Origin: Takifugu bimaculatus
Lineage: Eukaryota; Chordata; Actinopteri; Tetraodontiformes; Tetraodontidae
Reading direction: 5' to 3'
Length of the DNA stretch: 64,000 bases
Assembly (NCBI GenBank): GCA_004026145.2
Contig: CP034986.1
Location: forward strand, 2,288,255-2,352,254
Below the pieces are notes generated by a model. It saw only the letters and a program-made list of their open reading frames with translations, ran no database searches and was not told the DNA's origin. Shown one piece after another: positions 33,492 through 45,802 of the stretch (positions within the stretch are counted from its first letter, which is position 1; each line of letters begins with the position of its first letter). A program made the translations under genes and the position numbers.

Positions 33492-34996
33492 ACAAAAACA
33501 ACTCGGTGTCCATAAAGACAATCTATAAATATTCTGCATGTTGAGCATGAATGTCACGTCTCACATTTACTTTTCACTGCTGCGGTGAAGGTGGCGCAAA
33601 CCTCAGAGTTAAAGTTTCCATTAGTGGAAAAACAAGTCAGAAGTTGAATACAGGAAGGGCAGCCTGCTCGAGTCTTGCTTGAAAATTGGCATAAATAAAA
33701 AAATGTTTTTCAGTTTAGATCCACATCAAATGTACTCAACTCTAATAAGAGGCAATGTGGTTGTGGTTAGGTGTCGCAAACCACCACAAAGACAGACACT
33801 TTATCAGATCTGTACAAGGAAGGTTCAGGAATTTTGGTCTTTGGGAGTGGAGTTCCCGTGTCACCTTTGTTTTTTTCTGGATAGACGACTTTGTCTCACA
33901 GTCCAAAGGTTTTATGAGATTAATTTTGATGGGACAAAATTGGGCCTATATGGTGTCCATAGTTTGGGATCGACGTCAGCAGCTTTGCTATCTAAAGCTA
34001 GTAAAGTATGAGATAGTAAAGTATGTCATCAAAGATGGTGATGCTGATATTTCACCTACGCCTGTTATATTTAAATTCAAAAGCAAAGGTTCTACTGTAT
34101 CCTTTCAACGGAACAGAATGGCTATGATTTCATTTGTGTTAAACAGTTAGTGTGAAATGTTTCCCAATCAGGACAAACAATACTATACTTTACTATATTT
34201 TTTAGCTGTTTCTTGTAAATGTACATATTGCATGACACAACCCCATCAGTGTGGCTACCAGTAAAAGATTAGCTCTCAGTCTAACTTTAGCTTTAACGTG
34301 TGCTTTGTCTGTGTGGCTGCTGACAGGAAGTCTACGCAGAGTTTCTGTTCAAAGCTGACCACAAAGAAGTAACAACCAAATATATTCCATTGTAGCGGCG
34401 TTCTCTTAAGAAAGGTTCTGTTGTGATCAGTCGAGTTAATTTCACAAGAGAAGAGGATCATGATCAACTACAACATAGCAGGATTCAACTGTTTCATCCA
34501 AATTTGTGCAGCAAGAGAGTGGTTTCATGCATGTTGGCTAATGTTGGCAAGATGAAATTTGGAGGATATATTATTATTGTAATGGTTCATGTGGAATTCA
34601 TTGTTAAGAATATTCAGAGGATCCCATCAACCAGCAATTAAAGCAATGGGGGCACAATTTTTTGTTGTAAGAGCAAAATCAACCCCTCTTTCAAACATTT
34701 TCCAGTTATGGTGAATAAAGGTGTGCTTATCTCTCTTGTGTTGCTAATTAAGTAGACCCCTCCCCCCTTTTAAGCCAAATTCAAGAACTTTAACCGAGAA
34801 GCCAGGTGGTTTAAGAAATTGTTCTTAAGAAATTGCTTTTGACGTCATCTTCATCGTGTGGACTTGAGCTTGTTCGACAAGGTGCGAGCCACTCAGCACG
34901 TGTTCATGGTTTCCAAACAAGGGCAGTCAGTGTCACTTCTTGCTAGCCAATCAAATGAACTTTTTTCATGAATAGTGAATATATGGAGGATCTCAG
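33492..34996. other. Noncoding flank ending in an orphan NITR promoter
   Basis: Duplicate of 6,661-8,171 and 46,110-47,614. The last ~60 bp keep the CCAAT box (TAGCCAATC, ~34,944-34,952) of the NITR promoter at 47.56 kb, but the gene body that should follow is replaced by LINE-bearing sequence. Confidence 0.45.
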
Positions 34997-35043
34997 CTCT
35001 GTTGCTCTGACTTTCCTGTTTTGAATTGTACCTATCTGGGCAT

Positions 35044-35696
35044 TCATTCAGGGTGTCGTGGGATGATCAACTTTTGGCTCATCACTAGTTCTCCACTGGG
35101 GTCACCCAAGGATCGGTGCCGGGGCTGCTGCTCTTTGCCATATACACAACATTGCTCAGGCAAATCATCCCATGGTCTCCCATGGTGTTTTATACCACTG
35201 CTTTCCACATGGCACCCAGTTTGGCGTCTCATTTTCCCCAGACTAACCCTCCGGCTCAGACTAGATCTCACCATGTCTCTCAGACATATCCGCATGGATG
35301 CAGGGCCACCACCTTCAACTTAACCATGGTGAAAATGAGCTCCTTCTTTCCTTGGCAAAACTATCCATTCATCAAAACATAGATCACAAAATTGGCCCCT
35401 GCCTGTTATCGAGGCTGTTTGAAACCTTGGAGTCATGATTGTTGACCATCTGAGGTTTTGTGATCATGTAGCATCAGTCTCCCTGTCATCCCGTCACTTT
35501 GCCATATCCAACCTCAGAAAAACCAGGCCATTAAACCTACAAATGCTGATACAAGTCATGGTGATCTCCCATATTTCCACCAATTCAGATAGTCCAACAA
35601 AAGCAGGCCCATGCCACCTCACTGCTGATAGAGGTCTATTGTACCTGCCCACATTAAGATCATGTCATTCATGCTGACCGACAGACTAATACCTGA
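35044..35696 (+). mobile_element. Degenerate CR1/L2-type LINE fragment (A2 copy)
   Basis: Duplicate of 8,218-8,870, with the same reverse-transcriptase-like words in several frames. Confidence 0.6.
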
Positions 35697-36039
35697 ATCT
35701 GCTCCCTCTTACGTGAACAATCTTGTTTGAGCCCATGCTACCCCTCGTTGCTGCATCATTTTCCAAAAGCTGTCTGTCATAATAATTAGTGAGCATTCAC
35801 TGGATGCATTACTGCAATATGGAAAAAATAAAAAAGAATGATTGCTGGTTGGTTGGTTGGTTGTTGTTGATTGGTTAGAAATGATGCACATTATAACTCA
35901 ACTCAAATTGAATTCTATTTATATATGATGCAAAATCTTATTCTTAAGATAATCCAAAAAAATTTCTTGTGGATTTTTTTAACCTTTAAATCTTCCTTTG
36001 ATTTCTCCAACATCAATTTTATCAAGCAAATCTGACATT

Positions 36040-36169
36040 ACAAGTGATCGTGTTTCCTGTATCTCACACCCTCGAGTCATCTCCGGCTGCCCAATCAGAT
36101 ACAAGTGCAGCATTTATCAGTTTAAAAAGGACCAGTCTTCTCTTCACTCAGCCCAAAACTTGGAGCAAG
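36040..36169 (+). promoter_or_regulatory. Proximal promoter of the complete type II NITR
   Basis: TGTTTCCTGT (36,051-36,060), a CCAAT box (36,091-36,095) and TTTAAAA (~36,121) precede the ATG, shared with the relatives at 16.9 and 53.3 kb. Confidence 0.5.
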
Positions 36170-38032
36170 ATGACATCTGCAAAGTTGATCTTCTGGCTGA
36201 TATGTTTGGAGAAATTTGGTGAGGATTTCTTTTTTGTTTGTATTTTGTTTATTTATGGCATCATTTGCAAAATTCTAGATTTAAACATTAAACGGTGTTC
36301 ATTTCTAATTGTATTTTGATTTTAGCTCAGACAGCTACAAGGGAATTTTCTCCATCTTTGAATTGGAAGACCAATTATATCTTGGTCAAACCTGGACAGA
36401 ACCTGACTTTGCCGTGTCTTCACAGAGATGATTTTTCTACCAGGATCTCTTGGTTTAAAGAAACTCTGGGAGAGAGGCCGATTCTGATCTGTATGTACTG
36501 GATATCAACTAAATATTGTAGCTGTGCTAATGACTTCAAAAACAATCCACGTTTCCAACTACATGCTGGTAACAATGGAACTAATCTGACAATAACAGAT
36601 TTGAAGTTATCAGACTCAGCAACGTATTACTGTGTAAATCAGTATTTAAATGTATTTGACTTTACAGAAGGTTATAATGTCATTGTAGAGGGTTCAGGGT
36701 TGACCATAGATCAGTCAGCATCACAGTCTATCCAAGCAGAAGGTTCTGTGACGCTGAATTGTACAGTACATACTGGGTGGACTTGTGATGGGGATCACAC
36801 TGTTTACTGGTTCAGAAACTCTGGACCATCTCAACTGGGACTCATGTACAGCCATACAGGCAGGAATAAGCAGTGTGAGAGGAAAACCAACACCTGTTTC
36901 TACAGCTTCTCCATGAAGAACCTGAACACTTCTCAGACTGGGACCTACATTTGTGCTGTTGCAGCATGTGGACACATTCTGTTTGGAAATGGAACCAAGC
37001 TGGTGTGTGGGGGTGAGTGCTCTAATTTTGTGCAGATTATTTTCTGTATATTGTAGAAATAATTTACATATTATCTAGTTTTAAAAATATTAAGCCAGCA
37101 TCCAGTAATTTATTTAATTGTCCATAAAAAGGTTATCCTAATTAGCTTTGTTCAGTTGGTTTATATATAGTGTTTTATCTAAACATTTACCAGTTCAAAC
37201 AGATATGGCCTAAATATCCCCCAATTCTCTGTTTACACAGAGCTTTCAGTATCTAAAATGAGGAGAAATTGTAACATTTAAAGCCTGGTTTGAATTGTAC
37301 ATGGACACTGTGACAGTCCTTTAAAAACAATATTTTTGGTCAAAGTATCACTTTAACTCATTACGTTTTATGTCAGTATAGGTTCTGTTTCTATATTGTT
37401 ACTTTATAAAATAATTTGTGACTGGTGATGTCTATTGTCTCCCTGAATTACACAGTAATGACACCATAACTAGCTTAATATAAAGTGAGAGGACAAATTT
37501 GTTGAAATACTTAAATGATTGTCTGAAACGGCATCGCGGATATCACAATTTCTGATGCATCTCGTTACAGATGAAGGAAACCATCTTGTTTTGGTGTATT
37601 TCCTCAGTGCGGCCTGGATATTTACCATCATTGTGGTTGTTTTATTATCCATTTCAGTTTTTATGACAAAGAGGAAAAACAGTCATCACTCTCTGGGTAA
37701 CTGATGTAATATATTTTGAAGATTCTTAAAGGTAAACTGGGAAAATTACTTTAAAAAAATCTCTTCCTGTGTTTTAAAACAGACGCTCAGTCAAGACTCC
37801 AAGCTTCATCCAGAGCAAATGCAGAGGTGGAGACAATTTTGATTTTTTTAAAAAAAAAGGTTATATGTATAAATAATCCTTATTTACACACACTAACTTA
37901 CCCTTTATCACATATCTCCAGGGCTACCAAGAGGAAAACAACCTCCATTATGCAGCTTTGAGGAACAACCAGCCCAACAGATCAATGCAGAACAGACAGA
38001 ATGAATGTGTGTACTCTGCTGTGAGGCTGTAG
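36170..38032 (+). CDS. nitr: NITR, type II, inhibitory form with ITIM tail (complete)
   Basis: The five exons 36170-36218, 36326-37012, 37571-37696, 37783-37826 and 37922-38032 join in frame to 338 residues. The signal peptide is MTSAKLIFWLICLEKF. The V domain (about residues 20-130) has LPC, ISWFK and DSATYYCVNQ. Its CDR2-like region contains two extra cysteines (TKYCSCAND), unlike its relatives. The I domain (~131-245) has CDGDHTVYWF, NTCFYSF, TGTYICAVAACGHILFGNG. The TM segment (VLVYFLSAAWIFTIIVVVLL) is uncharged. The tail carries an ITIM LHYAAL with Tyr312 and a second motif CVYSAV with Tyr333. A poly(A) signal lies at 38,152. Inhibitory signalling through SH2 phosphatases is inferred from the ITIM. 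Confidence 0.88.
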
Positions 38033-38732
38033 ATGTCTTGTTGTCATTGCAGCTTAACACAGGACCTAATTAAGTATTTTGAATTTACTCATACCGGTTT
38101 CTACATTTTCAATTGTATCATTTATCAATCTCGATGAAACAAAGGTTTCCTAATAAAGTTGTTTTTTCTGGCCATGTCGACAAATGATAGATTACCTCCA
38201 TATATTTATATTCATTTTATGAAGACAAAGCTTGTATTGTGCTGTTGCAGTCCTTAATTTGTGAAGTCAAAAGCTCCAACAATCGTTTTCACAAGCATTC
38301 ATATCCATCGGACTATTAAGTTGACCAAAACACCCACTGGATGAGACAAATGCTCCATTATGTGATCATGACCATGTAAACAGCAGCAGGCTATGTCTTG
38401 GATACATAGAAATGCTAAGGCAGGGGCAGTATTATCCAAAGGGTTGGCGTACTCCTGCTGTGTCCACCGTGGTCTCTCCTTCCCGGAACGATTTTTCCCA
38501 GGAACGATTTTTGCTTATTTGGGATCCAATTTGCCAGCAGTTTAGAAAACATTTAGCTATCTTTGTTGACCTCTTTTTTGTAAAACTTGGGGCATAAAGA
38601 CTAACAAAACAGATAACAAAATTGAACACAATACAAATATTAATTTTTGATTTAATTAAAAATTACTACCTGCTCAAGATTCCCAATACAACTGAAACCT
38701 TGACATCCGTCTGCTGCTTTTTGAATCTGCAG

Positions 38733-38800
38733 ACCTTGGTTAGCTTCCTAATTGGTGCATCAGCATTCAGCATGATGAAAAGCAGTCACAGCTGCCATTG
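38733..38800 (+). pseudogene. Relic of the second TM exon type
   Basis: Same relic as at 13,545 and 25,951. Confidence 0.5.
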
Positions 38801-39179
38801 TTAATATATAATCAATTAAAATTTGATTTTGCAACAAAAGACCTTCAACAGTTTTATTAGAATTGTGAAAAAACTGCCCAAGGGATTTTTGTCCATCCCT
38901 TATGTTATCCCTTTTAGGGGACAGGTGGCCGCTTATCCCACTTCTAACTCACAAAGACAAACAACTGTTCATGCCCTCATTCACTTCTAATGTCAATGCA
39001 CATGGACACGGGGAGAACAGGCAAACTCTGCACAAAAAAAAAACCCTGACTGCAGGAACCTTCTTGCTTTGTGGCAGCCATTTTAGCCCCTACATAACCG
39101 TGCCACCCCTCTGTCAGTTCACCTCATGTGCGTCTCCCCTTGTGTTGTGCCACTTTCATCATGTTGTGATTACTGATCA

Positions 39180-39268
39180 CAAAGTGCCATAATCATAAAG
39201 CCTAATCTTTACAAATATTATGGTTATGGCATAATCATAATCTTTGAAAATATTATGATTATGGCACT
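39180..39268. repeat. Nested palindromic repeat, copy 4
   Basis: ATAATCATAAT...ATTATGATTATGGCAC palindrome to the left of pogo copy E. Confidence 0.7.
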
Positions 39269-39275
39269 TTTGAAC

Positions 39276-40080
39276 TACCGTATTTTCACTGTAATAAAAG
39301 GCGCAGTCTCAGTTGCGGGTACTATATCTGTTTTTAAAACATACATAAGGCGCACCGTATTATTAGACGCATGCTAAAACATACAGTAAAAAATGACAAC
39401 GGAAGTAAAATGGTGAGTTTCATCACATTTATTGAACAAAATATTCATTCTTCCACCACAAAACCATCAAAGTTTTCATCTTCTGTATCTGAATTAAACA
39501 GCTGCACTATTTCAATGTCCAACATCCCAAATTCCTCTTCTTCATCATCTGAATCAGACTAGCCAACCGGTTCCGCTTCAGCATTGATTTTGTGAAAGCT
39601 CTTACAATACATGAAGACGGTATCATAGCCCATGCATCTACAATCCACCCGCATATGGTGGCATAACTTGCCCGCCGCTGCCTCATAGTCTTTGTGAAGG
39701 AGTGTTCGCCTACCGTCATCCAGCGCTCTGTCCGTTTCCGTGGCAGCCGAGAACAACGGTGAACGACCAACTGTTTCACTCGGTTTTCCAGCTCGGGCCA
39801 CCTTGCTTTGTTCCCACAGGACATTAAAATGTCTTGCAGCTGCTCGATTGCCATTCTCAGCCGCATATTCGATGGCCTACAAATTGCTGCTTTATGTTGT
39901 GTCCATCTGATGAAACCTCTTCCACTTCCTTCCAATAAAGCTTCCATGGTCCTTGATGGGCTTGTAATCATCTTTAGTATTTTCACCTTTTTGACATCAC
40001 TTTTATATCCAATGGCTATCAGCTAAAAATCCTCATATTGAACCTCATTTTGGATCACCCATCTAACGTCCTATGTTTGT
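39276..40080 (-). mobile_element. Decayed pogo-like DNA transposon, copy E
   Basis: The left end TACCGTATTTTCACTG is present. Minus-strand translation (39,507-39,986) gives 159 residues joining N-terminal (MAIEQLQDILMSCGNKARWP) and C-terminal transposase pieces, with the same internal deletion as copy A. A stop interrupts the acidic C-terminus at ~39,560. The right end is not identifiable. Confidence 0.7.
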
Positions 40081-41340
40081 TCACCAGGATGAATGGCAGG
40101 TAGGCCCATAGCAAATTGCAGAAGTAAACTTCAATAATGAAAAATCACCAGGCAGGCAGCAGACAGTGGCCAGGGCTGGGACAGATGTTAAGTTATGCAA
40201 ATGGATGTGTGCTGTGCCAGATGCCCGATTGGTCATGCGAAGATCAAGTATCTGCCAATTGGTGGTTTGTCCAGGAGGGACTAAATTTAAAGCAGAAGAT
40301 TGCTGCCACCTGCAAGCTCCTCAACTTCCTCAATAATCCAGTGGGCCTCTGATGTGTTTTGAATCATTGTGATGTGTAAAAGTGCACGGCCACATTTGTT
40401 ATATTGTTTTCTCCTGTTTTTGAAGTTAGGTAGGTTAAGGAATGTATTTTGGTTATTGCCTGTTAGGGAACATTTTGGTTGTTTCTTTTCAATTAGACTG
40501 ATTCTGATTGTTATTTTGGCTAAAAGTCACTCTGAGGATATTTGTGCTGATAAAACCTTTTGAATTTTGATTTTTGGAATGATCCTTGGTATAAATGATC
40601 ACCCATGTTAACTTTTGATTAACTTTGTGTCATTGGTCACTTAGACCTTGAGGAAGCTGGGGGTTTGTGTTAGGCTCAGAGCTCCTAGACTGGTTGTAAC
40701 ATGGAACAGTAAGGGTCAGTAAAAGGAAATGAGTCCAGGAATGAGTGCTGGAAAGTCAGGCATGAGGCTGTGGAGAGAGTGACAGGAGTGGCAGCATTGT
40801 CCTGCTTATGGCAGAACAGATGGTGACAGGACTCAGTTATTGCTTTGCTTGCAGGATTTATTATTTCTTTTTTAGAACAAAGATACTTTCACTGCTGAAG
40901 GATTTTTAAAATATGGCTTTTAGTTTTCTGAATCACGATGCTCTCGTGACTTGACAGTGACTTTAATTACCCAGCTAATCATATCATAACAAACTTGCAT
41001 TAATATATTCTGATGTACACATGATTTTTAGTCTCTTTGCATTGCTCTACTGGACAAGCCTGGGAAATATATGAAGTTGAGAAGTAAAAGGATCATTAGA
41101 ATTATGTTTTGTGAGTTTATGATCTGTGATTTTTGCTAATTATTGCCTGTGAAATGGCTCCTGACCATCCAGTCCTGATACAGATGCATTATGTTTTCCC
41201 AAACTGTTACTAAAAATTGACTGTTTAAGTTGCAAGGATCAATGCAAACCCAGATGTGTCAAAAACATGTGTCTAAAACAATCAACACGTCACAAGGTCT
41301 CAGAGAAACTCATACCCTTGTTTCCTTAATAAGGCATACA
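40081..41340. other. Noncoding 5' flank of type I NITR, copy 3
   Basis: Duplicate of 1,079-2,393. The octamer is kept at 40,195-40,202. No exon was seen. Confidence 0.4.
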
Positions 41341-41432
41341 AAGAAACCGGGTCGGCCAATCACAGCCAGTCAGTAAACTCAGGCTTGAGTGGAGGAAAGG
41401 ACAAAATTAGTTTCATTCAGCACAGCAACACA
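41341..41432 (+). promoter_or_regulatory. Proximal promoter of type I NITR, copy 3
   Basis: A CCAAT box at 41,356-41,360 is 73 bp before the ATG. The block is identical to those of copies 1 and 2. Confidence 0.45.
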
Positions 41433-42753
41433 ATGGTATTTACGTTTGTTTTCTATCTGGTATGTGTGATTGCTGGGAAGATGGGTGAGTGATTTATTAT
41501 TCTTGTATTATCTATCTAATATTAGCACTGGAGCACTCTCATTTCTATTTTTAATATGGAAAGAAACAAACAACCCTCAAAATAATTCATAACCTTGTTT
41601 GTTCTGTTTTTTCAGGTGAGATGACTGTTCTGATGGTTGATAAAGACAAAAACTTTACAGCAGCTATTGGTGACAGTGTAACTTTGGAATGTTTCATCAG
41701 ATCTGATTTTGTAGCAAAGTATTATTGGTATAAAGAAATAATGGGAGACTTTCCAAGGCTTGTGTCGAGCTTCTATACCTTTAAAGAAAGTGCAAAGTTT
41801 TATGATGAATTTGTTAACAATTCACGTTTTGCACTGAATGCAAAGAAAGAACAAAATCACTTGATGATTGCCAATTTACAGCACTCTGATACAGGAACGT
41901 ACTACTGCGCTAGTAGCTTTTCAGAAAAACTTGAATTCAAAGATGGAATTACAATCATCATAAAGGGTTCAGGTTTGAACATCCCAGTCTTTATCCAGAG
42001 ACCAGAATATCACTTGAATCAGTCAGAAGGTGCTGTTAGGTTCAACTGCACTGCACATGGCAGAGCCATTGACCAAGAACACGGTGTTTACCAGCTGAGA
42101 ACATCTGAAAAATCTGATCCAGGAGCTCTTTACACATGGAAAAACAACACTTGTTTCTACAGTTTGCCAGCAAACAACCTGGCTGTTGATTGTGCTGTTG
42201 TAACATGTGGACACTTTCTAAAGCTACCCCAAAAGCCACCTGGAGCGGAGGGTGAGTCGGTTTCATCTAAGAAATTAAATATAAGACAATGCATCATCTA
42301 ATCTCTCTGAATCTGCAGATGGTTATCTTAATCTGTATATTCTGAGTGGAGCGTTGGCGTTCACCACCATTCTGGCCAGTTTCATGGCTGTCTTACTGTG
42401 CAATATCTACAAGAGCCAAAGCGGCCGCAGTGGAGGTAAAAGTTTTTGTGAACTTAAAGTAAGTAAAACACAATGACACAATGTCGGTTTGTTTTGTTTC
42501 AGGAAGTACCTTGAGATATTCAGATGATCCTACCACAAATGAAGAGGTACTTGTTATCTATATTAATAAAAACATCCTGATTGCTGTGCATCATATAGGT
42601 ATTTCCTATTTTCTGTTTCAACAAAAGGGCCACACAAATGAGGATGTTCTCCACTATGCTGCCTTACGGACGAGTATGACCGACAGACCAAAGAGACAGA
42701 TGGGAGCCATTAACGAAGAATGTGTGTACAGAAGAGTAAAGCATCATCGCTAA
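41433..42753 (+). CDS. nitr: NITR, type I, intact copy, with divergent I domain and ITIM tail
   Basis: The exons 41433-41484, 41616-42251, 42319-42435, 42503-42546 and 42628-42753 join to 324 residues. The V domain is canonical (TLEC, YYWYKE, DTGTYYCASS). The I domain is unusual. The position of the invariant tryptophan is glutamine (HGVYQLRTS against HTVYWFRNS in type II). About eight residues including the DxGxYYC strand are missing (NNLAVDCAVVTCGHF), and the J-like FGNG is replaced by LKLPQKPPG. The TM exon (LYILSGALAFTTILASFMAVLLC) has no charge. The tail has an ITIM VLHYAAL with Tyr293 and CVYRRV with Tyr317, and ends KHHR. A poly(A) signal lies at 42,936. It is the only one of three copies without the frameshift. 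Another ITIM cassette lies 3 kb downstream (45,803). Confidence 0.85.
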
Positions 42754-43200
42754 ACATGTTTCAGCTTTGGGTGAATGATTATGTACATTGTTGTGTTTAA
42801 GAGTTTATTACTTTGTTTCTTAATACTGTTCATATTCTTAATCTGTTCCATGTGTATAAAATACAGTAACTTTTTAAGTGATATGTAATGCTTGATCAAC
42901 CTATACAAACCTATCAAGATTGTATTTTTTTCTTAAATAAAGGAGAATATCTTTTTAAAAAAACATGCCAACATAAAGTGATTTCAACTGCCAAGTTTGC
43001 ATGAATAATATTTTTGCTGTTTAATGTACTTTGGGATACATCACCTGGGCCTGAGTCTCAGCAGCAAACCCGCAAATGTGAGACTCACAAGATAAGATTT
43101 CTGAAGAACCTCAGAGCTCTTATCTAAAACACTCGTGAGTGGAAACACATTGTAAGAGCAATTTTAATTTATCGAAACCTCTGAAATATCACTTTTATTT

Positions 43201-43449
43201 TGGAGACCATGCTACTCTGACTTTTTTTCAGATGATGGGTTTAGGGTTTATTATCTTCTCAACATTACTTGAAATATAAACGAGATGTTCATACAATTAA
43301 GATCTGATTCTGCATTCAGGCCTTTAGCTTTAAATGAATGAATCCTGAACAGTCATCATCTCAACAGACATCATCCCACCTGTGTGTGGTACAAATCTGG
43401 TAGTCCCATGAAAATGATGTCAGCCATATCTATTACTTAATCGTACACA
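43201..43449 (+). repeat. Inverted repeat, left arm
   Basis: Starts TGGAGACCATGCTACTCTGA. Its reverse complement is found at 44,122-44,370. The left arm is also present in A1 and A2. Confidence 0.9.
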
Positions 43450-44121
43450 AATGCAATTGTTAGTGTCTTTGGATATCCTTGTAATATTTGGTCTGTGCAG
43501 ATTTTTTTTTTTCAAACTTGGAAAAGGAACCTTTAAACATTCAAACAATTTAACTCAAGAAGATTCTGTGATTCCAGCTGAGCTCAATAAAATCAATCAA
43601 AAAAAAAATCTAATTAATTTTAGCTCTTACAAGAGGAACTGTGAAAATTGAAGCCAGACATTATCACATACACTTCTGCCGATGTTATATTTTACTGCTG
43701 CAAACCAAAATGGAAGAAGTTTAGCATAGTTTCTACTTTATGTGGTTTCTTTGTGTTTGTGGTTTCTGTGAAGATTTTTGAACACATAAAAAGTCGTTTA
43801 TCATCTTTGTATCATTGTATTAAACAGATGCTCAAAAGTAAATAACATGAAGATCAGTTGCTGTTATGGCCACAACTGAGACTGGAGGGATAAAGCAGGG
43901 TTTACGAGGTAAATATGGTCTTGCAAAGCTCTCTTCCTCTCTCTCTCCCTCTCTGTCACACTCTCTTGCAGTTGACCTCTCATGCCTCTGTCTTAGACCA
44001 TAACTCTGTTTTCGTCTATCCAACATACAGCCTACTCAAGTATGTGAGGACTATGCATTTAGGCTAAAACAGCCACCGCTAGGAAACTGTTGCCCCACCA
44101 GGTAATGCAGTATAATTCCCA

Positions 44122-44370
44122 TGTGTACGATTAAGTAATAGATATGGCTGACATCATTTTCATGGGACTACCAGATTTGTACCACACACAGGTGGGATGA
44201 TGTCTGTTGAGATGATGACTGTTCAGGATTCATTCATTTAAAGCTAAAGGCCTGAATGCAGAATCAGATCTTAATTGTATGAACATCTCGTTTATATTTC
44301 AAGTAATGTTGAGAAGATAATAAACCCTAAACCCATCATCTGAAAAAAAGTCAGAGTAGCATGGTCTCCA
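44122..44370 (-). repeat. Inverted repeat, right arm (inserted, A3 only)
   Basis: Ends AGAGTAGCATGGTCTCCA, the exact complement of the left-arm start. It interrupts the sequence TATAATTCCC|AACCAGATGTTGGG of A1 and A2, replacing AACCA. There are no transposon ends. Confidence 0.9.
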
Positions 44371-45802
44371 GATGTTGGGTCCATGCACAGAGCTCGCTCA
44401 TCTCAACGCCGTTACGATCCAAGTCTTTTATGTCAAATATTCAGTTTCTGACCAGTTCATCATATGACCACTTACACACCTGATATGTTGCCCTGATGAT
44501 GTGAATGCACTACGGGAGCACTGTTTTACCCACAGATATAATGTAATTTGTGTTGTTCTTGAGGTCATTCTTGACAGACATTCAGTTTTGAGGAACACAC
44601 ACACACACACACATATTTATATATATACTGTATATACACAAATACATATACATATTTATATACACACACACATACATCTATACACATACATATATACCTA
44701 ATTAATGTTTTTGTTAAATCTCTTTTCTCTATTTCAAATGAAAAAAATAAAGATGAGTTGTTCCCCACCAACACCTGTGTTGATGTGTAAACATCCTGCA
44801 GCCAACTGAGTTGAAAGAAAATCATTTTCTCACTTTGTGTCTGAGCTCCTGCTCTGATCAAGCTCACTCGCATCAGGTTCATCATGGTGGTTTTATCGGC
44901 TCTTGTACAAGATGTCAAAACGGGTTTTGACCTAGATGGTCTTTGTTGGCTCTGACGTTTTCAAGGCTTTTGTGTTTTACATGTCTCCCACAAAGGAAGA
45001 GGGCGGTGCAAGTGTTTGTAAGGTCACCTCATGAGTGTATTTAATTTTTGTACTTTTCTCAGTCTGTACAAAATAAATTAACTGGAAAAGTTCTTGTGTG
45101 TCATCGGTTTAGGGTAAGATGTCTCCTCAAATGTTTCTAATTCTGCCTGTAAGAAAATCCGATTTTTCCACAGTTACATGACATTTGAATCTCCACCATA
45201 CAACTTGAGTACAACAAGCAATCGTTGCTGCTGATACCTGCTGCAGTCTCTGTCTATTTAACTAATTTGTGGCTGCAGTAGACAACTGTTCAAACAGCAT
45301 TTCCTTTGTAATGCAGGTCTTTGTTGCCACAGTTGCATGTCAGCCAACAAATCTGCATAACAGTTCTTTGAAAGGTAGCTAACTGCACACAAATATTGAG
45401 CAAGTGGGCAAAGAGTGAAAATAATTCTGCAAATAAAGCGTAGAAGTGTACAAAGAAGTTAACAGACTAGTTTAAGCTGATCTCCTTTTCCTTTGTGCGA
45501 CTAACCTCCTGCTGTCAAGCTGCATGACTCAGGAAGTGTGATCTGAACACAGCTTTGACAATTCAAGCACATACAGACCACAATCACGGTGTGCTTCATT
45601 TGAACGCAGTAACCTCTCTGCTGGTGCTGCATCCAAAACGTAAACTGACAAATGTAACATATCGCTTCAAATGTGAATGCTGCGCATATTCTGATCTTTT
45701 TACTGAATTCCCAATTAATTCTCTAGCCCACATATCAAACATGTTCAGAGTGAGCACATGCTCAGGCTGCGTCCTGAGCCCTCCTCTCATTAGTTTCTGC
45801 AG

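Larger units (their letters stand above)
26440..39270. repeat. Segmental duplication unit A2
   Basis: Matches A1 (276-14,090) and, up to ~34,996, A3 (39,210-47,614). It contains the type I pseudogene 2, the ITIM cassette at 33,182, a LINE relic, and the complete type II gene at 36,170 joined to its ITIM tail without the extra 2 kb of A1. Confidence 0.85.
42945..45802. other. Intergenic flank of unit A3
   Basis: Duplicate of the A1/A2 flank with the microsatellite (44,596-44,698) and an inverted repeat. No exon was supported before the cassette at 45,803. Confidence 0.45.
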
